A stretch of 30,306 bases of DNA from an uncultured Azospirillum sp. (GTDB lineage Bacteria; Pseudomonadota; Alphaproteobacteria; Azospirillales; Azospirillaceae), in NCBI RefSeq assembly GCF_946480385.1, contig NZ_CAMLJP010000082.1:1-30306 (forward strand), given 5' to 3'. The notes under the pieces were generated by a model. It was given only the letters and a program-made list of their open reading frames with translations. It was not told the origin of the DNA and ran no database searches. Position numbers and translations under genes: made by a program. Shown here piece by piece: positions 1 to 9,590 of this stretch (within the stretch, counting starts at the first letter, position 1; each line of letters starts with the position of its first letter).

Positions 1-627
1 GAACCGCAATACGCAACGGCGGAACAACAGGCGGACACCGCGTCCTTCGGCATGTGGGTGTTCCTGGCGACGGAGATCCTGTTCTTCGGCGGGATGCTGC
101 TGGCCTACACATGGCTGCGCGCCACCTACCCGGAGGGCGTGGCGGAGGCCGGGCGCCACACCAAGATCGTCATCGGCTCCGTCAACACGCTGGTGCTGCT
201 GACCAGCAGCTTCACCATGGGCTGGGCCGTTCATGCGGCGGAGCATGGCCGGCGCAAGGCTCTGACCCGGCTCCTGGCGGTCACCGCGTTGCTGGGGCTG
301 TTGTTCCTCGGGCTGAAGGGCTACGAGTACCACAAGGAATGGACCGAACATCTGGTGCCGGGGCTGAATTTCCACGAGGACAGCGTGCATGCCCAGACCA
401 TCGAGCTGTTCTATTTCCTTTATTTCCTACTGACGGGCATCCACGGCATCCACGTCACCATCGGCATTGGGCTGATCGCGGTGATGGCGGTGCGGGCGCG
501 ACGCGGCGTCTTCTCGTCCCGCTATTACACCCCGGTGGAGGTGACGGGACTGTACTGGCACTTCGTCGACATCGTCTGGATCTTCCTCTACCCGCTGATC
601 TATCTGGTCGGACGGAGCGGATCATGA
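1..627 (+). CDS. Cytochrome c oxidase subunit III family protein (5' end outside window)
   Basis: Membrane subunit III of a heme-copper oxidase; it does not carry redox centres but stabilises the complex. The frame is open from base 1, so the start lies upstream; 208 residues are visible. The stretch FGMWVFLATEILFFGG, the motif HGIHVTIG near the C terminus and the ending YWHFVDIVWIFLYPLIYL are typical of the family. About five hydrophobic segments are visible, as in the short (about 200-residue) forms. The stop overlaps the ATG of the next gene (ATGA), and that gene encodes a subunit IV-like protein, which supports a terminal oxidase operon. A NorE-type protein of a nitric oxide reductase cluster is the main alternative, but the motifs fit the oxidase better. 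Confidence 0.88.
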   Translation, partial: EPQYATAEQQADTASFGMWVFLATEILFFGGMLLAYTWLRATYPEGVAEAGRHTKIVIGSVNTLVLLTSSFTMGWAVHAAEHGRRKALTRLLAVTALLGLLFLGLKGYEYHKEWTEHLVPGLNFHEDSVHAQTIELFYFLYFLLTGIHGIHVTIGIGLIAVMAVRARRGVFSSRYYTPVEVTGLYWHFVDIVWIFLYPLIYLVGRSGS

Positions 628-956
628 AGGCACCTCCCCTCCCCCTGCTGTTGACCTGGGCAGCGCTGCTGGCCTTGCTGGCGGCGACGCTCGGCCTTTC
701 CTATGTACCGATGCCGGGGCCGATGAACGTCGTCGTGGCGCTCGGCATCTCGGTGGCGAAGGCACTTCTGGTGCTGGCGCTGTTCATGAAACTGTTTCGC
801 GCACCGGCACTGACCCGTGCCGCGGCGGCGGCGGGCCTATTCTGGCTGGCGGTCCTGTTCGCGCTGTCGGCGACCGACTATCTGACGCGCAAGGTGGAGC
901 ATGCGAGCGACCTGCCGGCACCCACCGGCCGCGAACACCAGCCGGGCAACCGCTGA
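624..956 (+). CDS. Cytochrome c oxidase subunit IV-like membrane protein
   Basis: A 110-residue protein with three hydrophobic segments (about residues 8-27, 33-53 and 62-82) and a short polar tail. Size, topology and position directly after subunit III fit the small prokaryotic COX4/CyoD-like family, whose members assist assembly of the oxidase. The central motif, an alpha-helical segment with KALLVLALFMKLF, resembles the family's conserved K-x-x-L-V-x-x-F-M pattern. The ATG overlaps the upstream stop by ATGA, so translation is probably coupled. A NorF-like protein is possible. Confidence 0.75.
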   Translation: MKAPPLPLLLTWAALLALLAATLGLSYVPMPGPMNVVVALGISVAKALLVLALFMKLFRAPALTRAAAAAGLFWLAVLFALSATDYLTRKVEHASDLPAPTGREHQPGNR

Positions 957-982
957 TCCGACATGAGGAGGAGACAGACGCG

Positions 983-1452
983 ATGCATTCGGACGCCACC
1001 AGCCGGCTGGTCGATGCCGTGGTCCGCACCCGCCGCAGGCTGGACGACGCGCGACGCGAGGCCATCGAACATTTCGGCGAAGGCGCCCGCGACGGCCGCA
1101 AGGTGACGATGCTGAAGGACATCCGCAACCTGCACGACCGCATCATCCAGCCCATCGCCGACTCCCGCCAGCCGATCGTCCGCGAGGTCGGCACCGTGTG
1201 GTTTCAGGAGGACATCGACCTCGTCCACGAGATGCCGCGCGCCATCGTCCACTTCACCTCGCTCGACACCGCGGAGGATGCACCACGCGCCTATATGACC
1301 TTCCATGTGGGGGAGGACGGCACGACATCGGTGTCCGAGAATTTCCTGACGCCGGTGAAGACGACCGACGTGCGGACCTGCCGGCTGGACGATCTCGACA
1401 GCGAGACGGTCGCCGGGATGATCGACCGGTTCCTGGCCAAGGCGATGCAGGG

Positions 1453-1456
<4 letters not shown>
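983..1456 (+). CDS. Unrecognised 157-residue protein coupled to selA
   Basis: I do not recognise this family. The protein is soluble, with no signal peptide or membrane segment. The N-terminal half is charged and helical (rich in R, D and E, with a possible short coiled coil around residues 10-35); the C-terminal half looks like a mixed alpha/beta domain. A purine-rich ribosome site (GAGGAGGAG, about 964-972) precedes the ATG. Its stop overlaps the selA ATG (ATGA at 1453-1456), so it is probably co-translated with the selenocysteine machinery. A role in selenium or formate metabolism is only a guess from position. Confidence 0.7.
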
Positions 1457-2870
<1,414 letters not shown>

Positions 2871-2874
<4 letters not shown>

Positions 2875-4841
2875 CGACCAGCCACTTGAGGACCACCGTC
2901 ATCGGCGTCATCGGCCATGTGGACCACGGCAAGACGGCGCTGGTCGGCGCGCTAACTGGCATCGACACCGACCGGCTGGCGGAGGAGAAGCGACGCGGCA
3001 TCTCCATCGCGCTCGGCTTCGCCCATCGCCCGGCGGCGGCCGGAACATTGGCCTTCATCGACATGCCCGGCCACGAGCGCTTCGTCCGCACCATGATCGC
3101 CGGGGCAACCGGCATCGACGCCGCCTTGCTGGTCGTCGCCGCCAACGAGGGCATCAAGCCCCAGACCATCGAGCATCTCGCCATCGCCCGCCTGATCGGC
3201 GTGCAGCGGGGCGTCGTCGCCATCACCAAATGCGATCTCGTCAGCGAGGCGCAGGCCGCGGCCACTGCCCAGGCGGTTCGGCAACTTCTGGGCAGTACGC
3301 CGCTCCAGGGAATGCCGGTCATCCACACCTCGACGGCAACGGGCGAAGGGCTGGACCGGCTGTCCGCTGCGTTGGAGGAGCTGTTCGCGGAGGATGGCGG
3401 CAGGCAGGATCTCGGCTGCTTCCATCTGCCGGTCGACCGGGCCTTCGCCGTTCCCGGCTTCGGCCCTGTGGTAACCGGCACCTTGCGGCGAGGAAGCCTG
3501 CAGGTCGGCGATACGGTGGAGCTTTGGCCGAACGGCCGGACCCTGCGGGTGCGTGGCCTGCATGCCCACGGGGAGCCGGTGGACAGGGCGGGACCGGGCA
3601 GCCGGGTCGCCGTCAACCTGCGCGACGCGGAACTGGCGGAGCTTGGGCGCGGCGGCATCCTGGCGACGCCAGGGCTTCTGGCGCCGTCCCGATGGATCGA
3701 CATCTGGCTGGACCTGCTGCCCGATGCGCCGCGGGCGCTGAAGACCGGTGACACGGTGCAGCTGCTGTTTGGCACCACCGACGTGACAGCCCGGCTGCGC
3801 CTGCTGGACCGCGACCTGCTGGAGCCAGGTGACGCCGCCCCGGCCCAGCTGGCTTGCGCGGAGCTGGTGACAGCCACAGCTGGCGAACCCTATGTGCTGC
3901 GTCAGGGGTCCCCGGCCTGGACCATGGCCGGCGGGCGCATCCTCGACCCGGCGTCGGTGCGGCGTCGGCGCTTCGACCCGGCGGTGATCCGCGCTACGCT
4001 GGCTCTCGCCGAAGGCCGGTTGCCGGATGCGGTGGTCGAGCGGCTGGCGCTTGCCGGAGACCACGGCCTGCGCAGTGCTGAGTTGGCCCGGCTGTACGGG
4101 CTGCCTCCCAGCCGGCTGGAAGCGACGCTGCCGGGTGCGGTGGAACTGCCGCCCGACCTGTGGCTCGCCGAATCGCTATACCGGCAGCTGTGCGATGCGC
4201 TGATGACGGCGGTGCAGGAGTTCCAGGCCGCCATCCCGACGGAGCGCGGCGCCCCCGTCGACCGGCTACGCGAGGCTTTGCCACCCCAGCTTCCGCCGGA
4301 AACCCTGTCGGCCCTGGTCGCGCAGCTGGTGGCCGAGGGGCGGCTGGTGCGCGACGCCGGACTTCTTCGCCGCAGCGACCTGAACGCCGCCGCCCTGCTG
4401 TCGTCCGGCGACCGCGACACACTGGCCCACGTGGAGACCGCCTTCCGCGACGGTGGCCTGACGCCGCCCGACGTGGCGGAGGTGGCCGGCCGCGACGACC
4501 GGCGCCACCGCGCCCTGCACTATCTGGCCCGCACCGGCGTGCTGGTGCGCACGATCGACCGGGTGCAGAAGCGCGAGATCGTCTTCCACCGCGACGCCGT
4601 GGCGCTGGCCGCCGAGCGGGTCGCAGCCGCCCTTTCCGGGACGGCCGACGGGTTGACGCTGGGCGAGCTTGCCAAGCTGCTGGGTATCACCCGCAAGTTC
4701 GGGGTGCCGCTCCTGGAACATCTGGACAGGATCGGCGTGTCGCGGCGGCACGGCGATCGCCGCGTCCTGGCCACCCTGCCGGCTCGGACGGCCGATCCCC
4801 AAAAGATCGATGGCGGCGGAGCCCCGGCGTCCACATCTTGA
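2871..4841 (+). CDS. selB: Selenocysteine-specific elongation factor SelB
   Basis: SelB is the GTPase that delivers Sec-tRNA(Sec) to the ribosome at UGA codons marked by a SECIS element. The 656-residue product has the G1 loop GHVDHGKT (residues 15-22), the G3 motif DMPGHE (about residues 64-69) and a G4 motif TKCD. EF-Tu-like beta-barrel domains follow to about residue 350, and the C-terminal 250 residues are helical and fit the winged-helix repeats that bind the SECIS hairpin. The start overlaps selA by ATGA. The stop lies only 7 bases before tRNA-Sec, so the factor and its tRNA are probably on one transcript. Confidence 0.97.
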
Positions 4842-4848
4842 GCCTGCC

Positions 4849-4941
4849 GGAGGCGATAAGGGTCTGGTGGCCCTCACGGTCTTCAAAACCGCTGGTTCGC
4901 CAACAGCGAACGGTGGGTTCGATTCCCATCCGCCTCCGCCA
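4849..4941 (+). tRNA. selC: tRNA-Sec (anticodon TCA), CCA encoded
   Basis: The 93-nt gene folds as a selenocysteine tRNA. The acceptor pairs GGAGGCG with CGCCTCC, the discriminator is G and the CCA is encoded. The D stem has six pairs (AGGGTC/GGCCCT) with a four-base loop, a hallmark of tRNA-Sec. The anticodon loop CTTCAAA carries TCA. The long variable arm pairs GTTCGC with GCGAAC around CAACA. The T arm has GTGGG-TTCGATT-CCCAT plus an extra outer G-C pair, so acceptor plus T stem total 13 pairs as expected, here as 7+6 because base 8 (A) would face C. Confidence 0.95.
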
Positions 4942-5041
4942 CTTTCCTCTCCCGAAAGCCGCCAGGACGGTGCCCCTTCACCGGCCCATAACCAGGAATC
5001 GCGCCGCGACGATCTGGACAGCTCCGGTGTTCACACAAAAT

Positions 5042-5058
5042 TGGTTTTCCATAAACCA
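5042..5058. repeat. Short inverted repeat in the selC downstream region
   Basis: TGGTTT and AAACCA form a 6-bp stem around a 5-base loop. It lies in the 246-bp non-coding stretch between selC and the next gene. No U-tract follows, so a terminator role is not supported. Nothing else clear is visible in this stretch. Confidence 0.3.
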
Positions 5059-5187
5059 TGCGCCTTGACTCCGGCGCTGGTTTTGTGTGCAGTGCAGCAT
5101 AATTCCCCGTGCATGAACCTGGACGGCCGCCGTCGAATCGAGGCGCCCAACCGAGGTCGCCCAACATCCATGACGGCTGGAGATGTC

Positions 5188-5382
5188 ATGATCGAGTTGT
5201 TCCTCGTGGTCTGCCTCGTTTCCGATCCCGACCGCTGCAGTGTCGAACGCCCTGCATTCCAGGAACCGTTCGTCAATGTAATGGCCTGTTCGCGCAACGG
5301 CATGTTCCGGGCCGCCGAATGGGCGGAACAGCACCCGAAATACACCGTCCGCCGCTGGAAATGCGGACCGCGCCAGATCTGA
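5188..5382 (+). CDS. Small 64-residue protein of an uncharacterised alphaproteobacterial type
   Basis: The protein begins with a hydrophobic segment (MIELFLVVCLVSD) followed by a Cys-containing soluble part and ends WTVRRW-like (YTVRRWKCG). This layout, a short IEL-hydrophobic start, a middle Cys, AEWAEQHP and a terminal RRWKCG, resembles small conserved proteins of unknown function seen in alphaproteobacteria (from memory). It contains four Cys. ATG at 5188 is chosen because GGAG lies 5 bases upstream; an in-frame ATG at 5170 would add six residues and has no better ribosome site. It is followed by a long inverted repeat. Confidence 0.6.
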   Translation: MIELFLVVCLVSDPDRCSVERPAFQEPFVNVMACSRNGMFRAAEWAEQHPKYTVRRWKCGPRQI

Positions 5383-5397
5383 GGCTAACGAGCCGGC

Positions 5398-5481
5398 AAG
5401 GGGTGGGTGGTTTCCGAAGCGTCGGCAATGCGCCCGGGCATGGCGTCGCGCGGTCCACCCCGAAAGACACCCACCCCTTTT
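5398..5481 (+). terminator. Long hairpin after the 64-residue gene, possible terminator
   Basis: A perfect 12-bp inverted repeat, AAGGGGTGGGTG (5398-5409) and CACCCACCCCTT (5468-5479), is followed by TTTT (5478-5481). The 58-base interior contains further pairing (GCCCGGGC at the apex region). The position, 15 bases after a stop codon and before the next + strand gene, fits a terminator, although the loop is unusually long and the T run short. Confidence 0.45.
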
Positions 5482-5507
5482 GAGTGGCCCAATTCCATCC
5501 GCATCCG

Positions 5508-5529
5508 TGATTGTTATATAGAGCAATCA
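5508..5529 (+). promoter_or_regulatory. Inverted repeat around a TATATA box, possible promoter/operator
   Basis: TGATTG and CAATCA flank TTATATAGAG, which contains a -10-like TATATA (5515-5520), about 70 bases before the next gene. No convincing -35 box is present, so this is a tentative promoter or operator. Confidence 0.25.
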
Positions 5530-5592
5530 TTGCTGAACCATGGGACCGTCCTCCCGGCACGCACCCATGGGTAAGATGGGAGAATTCCGGCC

Positions 5593-5937
5593 ATGCCTGT
5601 TCGCATCGCGTTTGTTCTCGCGGCGGCCCTGCTGTCGGCGGGTCCTGCCGCCGCCAGCCCGGCGAACGACTATCCCACGGCGGCGCGGGCCGATTATGTG
5701 ATCGCCTGCATGGCGTCCAACGGGCAGTCGCACATCGTCATGGAGAAATGCGCCTGCAGCATCGACGCCATCGCCGACCGCATCACCTATGACGACTACA
5801 CGGCCATCGAGACGGTGAAGGTGATGGCCGACCAACCGGGCGAGCGCGCCGGGATCTTCCGCAGTTCGGGCTGGGCCAAGGACCTGATGGACCGCTTCCG
5901 CCAGGCCCAGGTCGCTGCCGACCGCCAGTGCTTCTGA
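5593..5937 (+). CDS. Secreted small four-cysteine protein, unknown function
   Basis: A 114-residue protein with a clear Sec signal peptide (residues 1-22, ending AAA-S). The mature part has Cys39, Cys53, Cys55 and Cys113, the last just before the terminal Phe, which suggests two disulfides in the periplasm. Middle motifs include DYVIACMA and KCACSIDAI. GGGAGA lies about 10 bases before the ATG. It converges on the SoxYZ-like carrier gene with a 31-bp gap. Proteins of this type seem to occur near PQQ-dehydrogenase genes (from memory), so a part in the quinoprotein system is plausible but unproven. Confidence 0.75.
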   Translation: MPVRIAFVLAAALLSAGPAAASPANDYPTAARADYVIACMASNGQSHIVMEKCACSIDAIADRITYDDYTAIETVKVMADQPGERAGIFRSSGWAKDLMDRFRQAQVAADRQCF

Positions 5938-5968
5938 TCTCCGCTTCCGAAAGAATCGTGGCCGGTGG

Positions 5969-6793
5969 CTAAAGCGCCGGCTCATCCTTGCCGCTTCCGG
6001 CCGTCAGTGGAACGGTGTGTGTGAATGTGGCGCCCTTGGTGTCGTGGGCGACCACCTCCAGGCTGCCGCCCTCCACCGGGACGAAACTGAAGCGGAGGTT
6101 CGGGTCTTCGCTGATGGAGATGTCGGTGTCCGCCTCCAGCACCGTCTGCCCGCCGACACGGACAGCGATGGATTGGACATAGTGGGCCGGGATGTAGGTG
6201 CGGCTGATCTGATCGAACTGCAGTCCGCTGCTGTTGGGATGGCTGATCATGAGCTGGGCCATGGCCGGGCTGCCGGGGGTCAGCGTCTCCGGCAGCTTCA
6301 CCTTGATGCGGCCGAGGCGCGCCATGGCCTCTTGCGGGTCCTTGACGGCAGGTGCGGAACAGCCGCCGGCCGCCTTGACATAGGCTTCCGTCATCAGCAG
6401 CCGGCCGTCCTGGGTCTCCCCCACGGCGCGGACATTGGTGTATTCGTTGACGCGCACGCGGGTCTCAATGCCGCTGCCGGCGCTGGCCGGGCCGAAACGG
6501 AAGGTGGCCGCCAGCGGCACCGGGTTCTTGTCGACCAGTAGCGACAGTGTCTTTAGGCGAAGCGACGGTTCGACCTCGACCCGCACCGGCACCAGAGCTG
6601 CGTCATAGGCGCGGGCCGGCGCGTCGATGCGGATGCGGTCGCCGGCCTCCTCGATCGGGCGGTCCTTGAAATACATGTCGTGCAGCACGTCCCAGCGCGC
6701 GGCATCGTCCGCCGCATCGCCGGCAGCGAGCACAGGCGTGGACAAGACGACCAAAAGCCCCATCAGCGGCCCCGATAGCGGATATCGCGTCAT
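5969..6793 (-). CDS. Quinoprotein dehydrogenase-associated SoxYZ-like carrier
   Basis: A 274-residue periplasmic protein with signal peptide (cleavage near residue 23, VLA-A). It resembles a fusion of SoxY and SoxZ: the first half ends at a conserved GGC (Cys145 in KAAGGCSAP), corresponding to the carrier cysteine of SoxY, and the second half (about residues 160-265) is a beta-rich SoxZ-like domain with HPNSSGLQFD. Such fused carriers occur beside PQQ dehydrogenases rather than in thiosulfate oxidation; their cargo is unknown. A strong ribosome site (GGGAGGGAG) precedes the start. It is the last gene of the - strand operon, 36 bases after the metallohydrolase. Confidence 0.85.
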   Translation of the reverse strand: MTRYPLSGPLMGLLVVLSTPVLAAGDAADDAARWDVLHDMYFKDRPIEEAGDRIRIDAPARAYDAALVPVRVEVEPSLRLKTLSLLVDKNPVPLAATFRFGPASAGSGIETRVRVNEYTNVRAVGETQDGRLLMTEAYVKAAGGCSAPAVKDPQEAMARLGRIKVKLPETLTPGSPAMAQLMISHPNSSGLQFDQISRTYIPAHYVQSIAVRVGGQTVLEADTDISISEDPNLRFSFVPVEGGSLEVVAHDTKGATFTHTVPLTAGSGKDEPAL

Positions 6794-6829
6794 CGCTCCC
6801 TCCCTGGATTTGTCCCGTGGCGTCTGCTC

Positions 6830-7765
6830 CTATTCCCATTCCAGCTCGGCGAAGGTCGCCGTGACGTTGCGCGGGTTGTATGCATCGAACAACAACCAGC
6901 GGTCCCGTTCGTCCTCCGCTACGCTTGCAACGGCATCCTGGATGCTGCCGTTGGCCTTCAGCACCCGCCGCACCCCTTCCACCAGCACCGTCAGGTAACG
7001 CCGCTCGGCGTCCAGCGCGCCCGGCCAATCGACGACTGCCGGACCATGGCCGGGAACGGCACGCACCGCCGGCACCCGCTCCAGCCTGTCGATCACCCGC
7101 AGCCAGCCAAGCGCATTGCCGTCCACCGCCGGAAGATGATCGACGAACAGCAGGTCGCCGGCGAACAGCGTCCCGGTCTTGCGGTCGAAGACGGTCAGGT
7201 CGTTGTTGGTGTGCGCCGTGGGATAGGCGGTCAACACGATGATGCGGTTGCCGAGGTCGATCCGCACCTCCTCGGCGACCGGCCGATCCACCCGGACCGG
7301 GGCGATGCCGGCCGCTGCGTCCTTCCCCAACTCGTCGGCAAGCCGCCGCTGATAAACCTCCTGCCGGGCGGCCAGCGCATCCCGGAGATTGGCATGCCCC
7401 GCGATCGGCACGTCGGAGAAGGCGGCGTTGCCGAAGACATGGTCTGGGTGCATATGGGTGTTGATGACGACCACCGGCTTCCTGTCGGTGCGGGCAGCGA
7501 TGGCCTCGCGCAGGCGCTGCCCCAGTTCCGGCGTGCCGCCGGTGTCGATGACCGCCACGCTGTCGTCGCCGACGATGAAGCCCATATTGGCGGTGTCGCC
7601 ATGGTTGTCCGGCGCCGGCTCGGCGATGACGCCCTGGTGGACGAAGACGCCGGGCGCCACTTCCGTCACCGCCAACGGCTCCGCCGATGCGGACGTGGTG
7701 ACCACCATGAGGCAGAGCGCCGCGACCTCCGTCAGGCGACGTCCGATGTCCAGGCTGGTCGTCAT
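6830..7765 (-). CDS. Quinoprotein relay system zinc metallohydrolase (SoxH-like, MBL fold)
   Basis: A 311-residue metallo-beta-lactamase-fold protein with a signal peptide (residues 1-28, ASA-E), so periplasmic. The zinc site is visible: THMHPDH (His104, His106, Asp108, His109), then a later His (YPTAHTNNDL), the Asp in FAGDLLF and the His in VPGHGP. It belongs with the SoxH-related hydrolases found beside SoxYZ-like carriers and PQQ dehydrogenases; the likely job is to act on the carrier-bound group, but the substrate is unknown. The start at 7765 overlaps the stop of the CitG-like gene (ATGA). A longer in-frame start at 7867 would lie inside that gene and lose the signal peptide. Confidence 0.88.
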   Translation of the reverse strand: MTTSLDIGRRLTEVAALCLMVVTTSASAEPLAVTEVAPGVFVHQGVIAEPAPDNHGDTANMGFIVGDDSVAVIDTGGTPELGQRLREAIAARTDRKPVVVINTHMHPDHVFGNAAFSDVPIAGHANLRDALAARQEVYQRRLADELGKDAAAGIAPVRVDRPVAEEVRIDLGNRIIVLTAYPTAHTNNDLTVFDRKTGTLFAGDLLFVDHLPAVDGNALGWLRVIDRLERVPAVRAVPGHGPAVVDWPGALDAERRYLTVLVEGVRRVLKANGSIQDAVASVAEDERDRWLLFDAYNPRNVTATFAELEWE

Positions 7766-8616
7766 GCCCGTGTTCCTGTGAGGTCGTCTTCGCGCTTGTC
7801 CAGCAGATAGGCGAAGAGGCTGGCGACGGTGAGGTCGGCGGAGGTGCCCGGATTGATGCCCTGCCATTTCAACCGCGCATCGAAGACGAACAGATGCTCG
7901 CGTTGAAGGGCCGCCGACGATGACCCCGCCACCTGCCTGCGCAGCTCGCGGGCCTCGGCCAGCACGGCCGCCGCAAGCGTCTCGCCATGCTTGCGCAGGA
8001 TGTGGCTGTCGGGGAAGGCGGTCAGGAATTCCAGATAGACGGCTTCGGCCAGCGACACCACATCGGCGTCCGCCAGCGACCAGGCGCAGGCGACACCAAT
8101 GTCGAGGACGTCGTGGTAGCCGTCGGCATATTGGGCGGCGATGCGGTCGCGCGACCGGGCGGCGGCCATGGCCTCACGCAGGGTCACCGTCGCCGGGCCG
8201 GCAACGTCATGCTCCGGCGCCTGGCCCAGCCCGCCGGGCGATGCAAGGCGGATCGCCGCGAAAGCAGCTTCGGCATCATCCACCGTCAGTGCCGCCAGCA
8301 CGTCGCCCACCCGATCCCGCAGAGGGCGCGCGGCCGGCATCTCGGCGGCGCGGGCCAGCGGAGCGCACAGCAGCAGGATGCCCAGGTTGGTGTTGCAGCC
8401 CACCACCGCGCGGGTCGCCTGCACCGCCCACAGGATGCGTTTGCCAACGGGGGCATGCGCCCGCGCGATCTCCGGCGCGGCGACCTCCGCCGACAGCAGG
8501 AAGTCTTCCACCGTCATGCCATGGCCGGCGGCGTGCACATGGACGTTGCCGGGCTTCAGCGCCATCACCTCCGCCCGGCAGACGGCCATGAACAGCTCTG
8601 CTATTGCGGTGGTCAT
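7762..8616 (-). CDS. CitG/MdcB-like protein (triphosphoribosyl-dephospho-CoA synthase family) of the H4MPT cluster
   Basis: A 284-residue soluble protein. The motifs ALKPGNVHVHAAGHGM, GCNTNLGILLLCAP and LASPGGLGQAPEHDV match the CitG/MdcB family, which makes the prosthetic-group precursor of citrate and malonate lyases. No lyase genes are present. CitG-like genes do occur in H4MPT clusters of methylotrophs, so here it more probably serves cofactor biosynthesis; the exact reaction is unknown to me. It is coupled on both sides by ATGA overlaps: mch upstream and the metallohydrolase downstream. Confidence 0.87.
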   Translation of the reverse strand: MTTAIAELFMAVCRAEVMALKPGNVHVHAAGHGMTVEDFLLSAEVAAPEIARAHAPVGKRILWAVQATRAVVGCNTNLGILLLCAPLARAAEMPAARPLRDRVGDVLAALTVDDAEAAFAAIRLASPGGLGQAPEHDVAGPATVTLREAMAAARSRDRIAAQYADGYHDVLDIGVACAWSLADADVVSLAEAVYLEFLTAFPDSHILRKHGETLAAAVLAEARELRRQVAGSSSAALQREHLFVFDARLKWQGINPGTSADLTVASLFAYLLDKREDDLTGTRA

Positions 8617-9590
8617 CCCGCCGTCCCGCTGAAGGAGCGGTCGAGCATGTCCGGCGCAAGGCGCCCGCCATGGAAGCTGCGCCCACTATCGAGCGCAGTC
8701 ACCACCACGCGAGCCGGCGCGAACAGCAGCGGATCGATGGCGTAGAAGTCCTTGTTCACCGCCGCGAACACCTCGGCGAAGGGACGCCCATAGTCGCGGG
8801 ACTCCGTGCTGGGCAGGCGTTGCGCCAAATCGGCGGCGGCATCCTCCGGTCCGGTGACGAACAGCTGAACGGTACCGCCGAACAGGATGGCGTCGTTGGT
8901 CCGCCCCATTGCCTCGACGAAGCCCTTGCCGGGCGGCGGCAGGGGGGCCACGCCGATACCGTCGGCGACATGCTCCAGCGGGAAGCCCAGCGCATGCACC
9001 TTGTGCAGCGCCACCTCCAGCACGCGGGCAACGATCTGCACCGTGCCGGCGAGGCTTGCCGTCGGCGTCAGCACCAGCGTCAGCCGCTCCGGCACCACGC
9101 CGCAATCGGCCGCGATCCGCTCGACCAGCGCCGCCGGCGGGACGGTCCCGCTTTCCAGCACCAGCACGGCGTGATCGCCGCTGTCGGCATAGCCAAGCTC
9201 GTCGAACAGCGTCTCCTTGCGGGACAGTGCGCGACCGGGACCGGAGCCGAGCGCGAAGAAGGAGCCGCCCTCGTCCTTGTGCGACAGGCTCCAGCCGGCA
9301 TATTGACTGCCCAGGCAGGCGAGCACCGGGTCGGTGCTGTGCACCGCCACCTGGAATGGCCAGCGGTCGGACTGGGTGTCGGCCTGGAGCGTCACCCGGC
9401 CCAGACCGCCCATGCACAGCTCGGCAATGCGCCGACCGGCCTCCAGCCCGCCGGGACAGGCGATCCCGCCATCGACGATGGTGGCGCCGGCCACCCGGTC
9501 GATGCCAAGCCGCAATTGTACCGCATCGGCGACCAAGGCCGCGGCGAGTGGACCCGACAGGGCCGACAGGCTGGGGCGCTGCTGCATCAT
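8613..9590 (-). CDS. mch: Methenyltetrahydromethanopterin cyclohydrolase
   Basis: Mch hydrolyses methenyl-H4MPT to formyl-H4MPT in the cytosol. The 325-residue product matches the family length of about 320. Supporting segments are the N-terminal GATIVDGGIACPGGLEAG, the central SHKDEGGSFFALGSGPGRAL and the later GRTNDAILFGG. Start ATG at 9590 overlaps the mtdB stop (ATGA), and its stop overlaps the CitG-like start in the same way. Order mtdB-mch puts consecutive steps of formaldehyde oxidation together. Confidence 0.96.
   Translation of the reverse strand: MMQQRPSLSALSGPLAAALVADAVQLRLGIDRVAGATIVDGGIACPGGLEAGRRIAELCMGGLGRVTLQADTQSDRWPFQVAVHSTDPVLACLGSQYAGWSLSHKDEGGSFFALGSGPGRALSRKETLFDELGYADSGDHAVLVLESGTVPPAALVERIAADCGVVPERLTLVLTPTASLAGTVQIVARVLEVALHKVHALGFPLEHVADGIGVAPLPPPGKGFVEAMGRTNDAILFGGTVQLFVTGPEDAAADLAQRLPSTESRDYGRPFAEVFAAVNKDFYAIDPLLFAPARVVVTALDSGRSFHGGRLAPDMLDRSFSGTAG

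Noticed and set aside
5065..5103. TTGACT (5065-5070) with CATAAT (5098-5103) as a promoter of the 64-residue gene
   Set aside because: The spacing is 27 bases, too long for a sigma-70 promoter, and no better -10 is at 16-18 bases.
4883..5167. Antisense open frame across tRNA-Sec, with a segment reading like ADGNRTHRSLL
   Set aside because: This is the well-known spurious translation of the strand opposite a tRNA; no ribosome site or family supports it.
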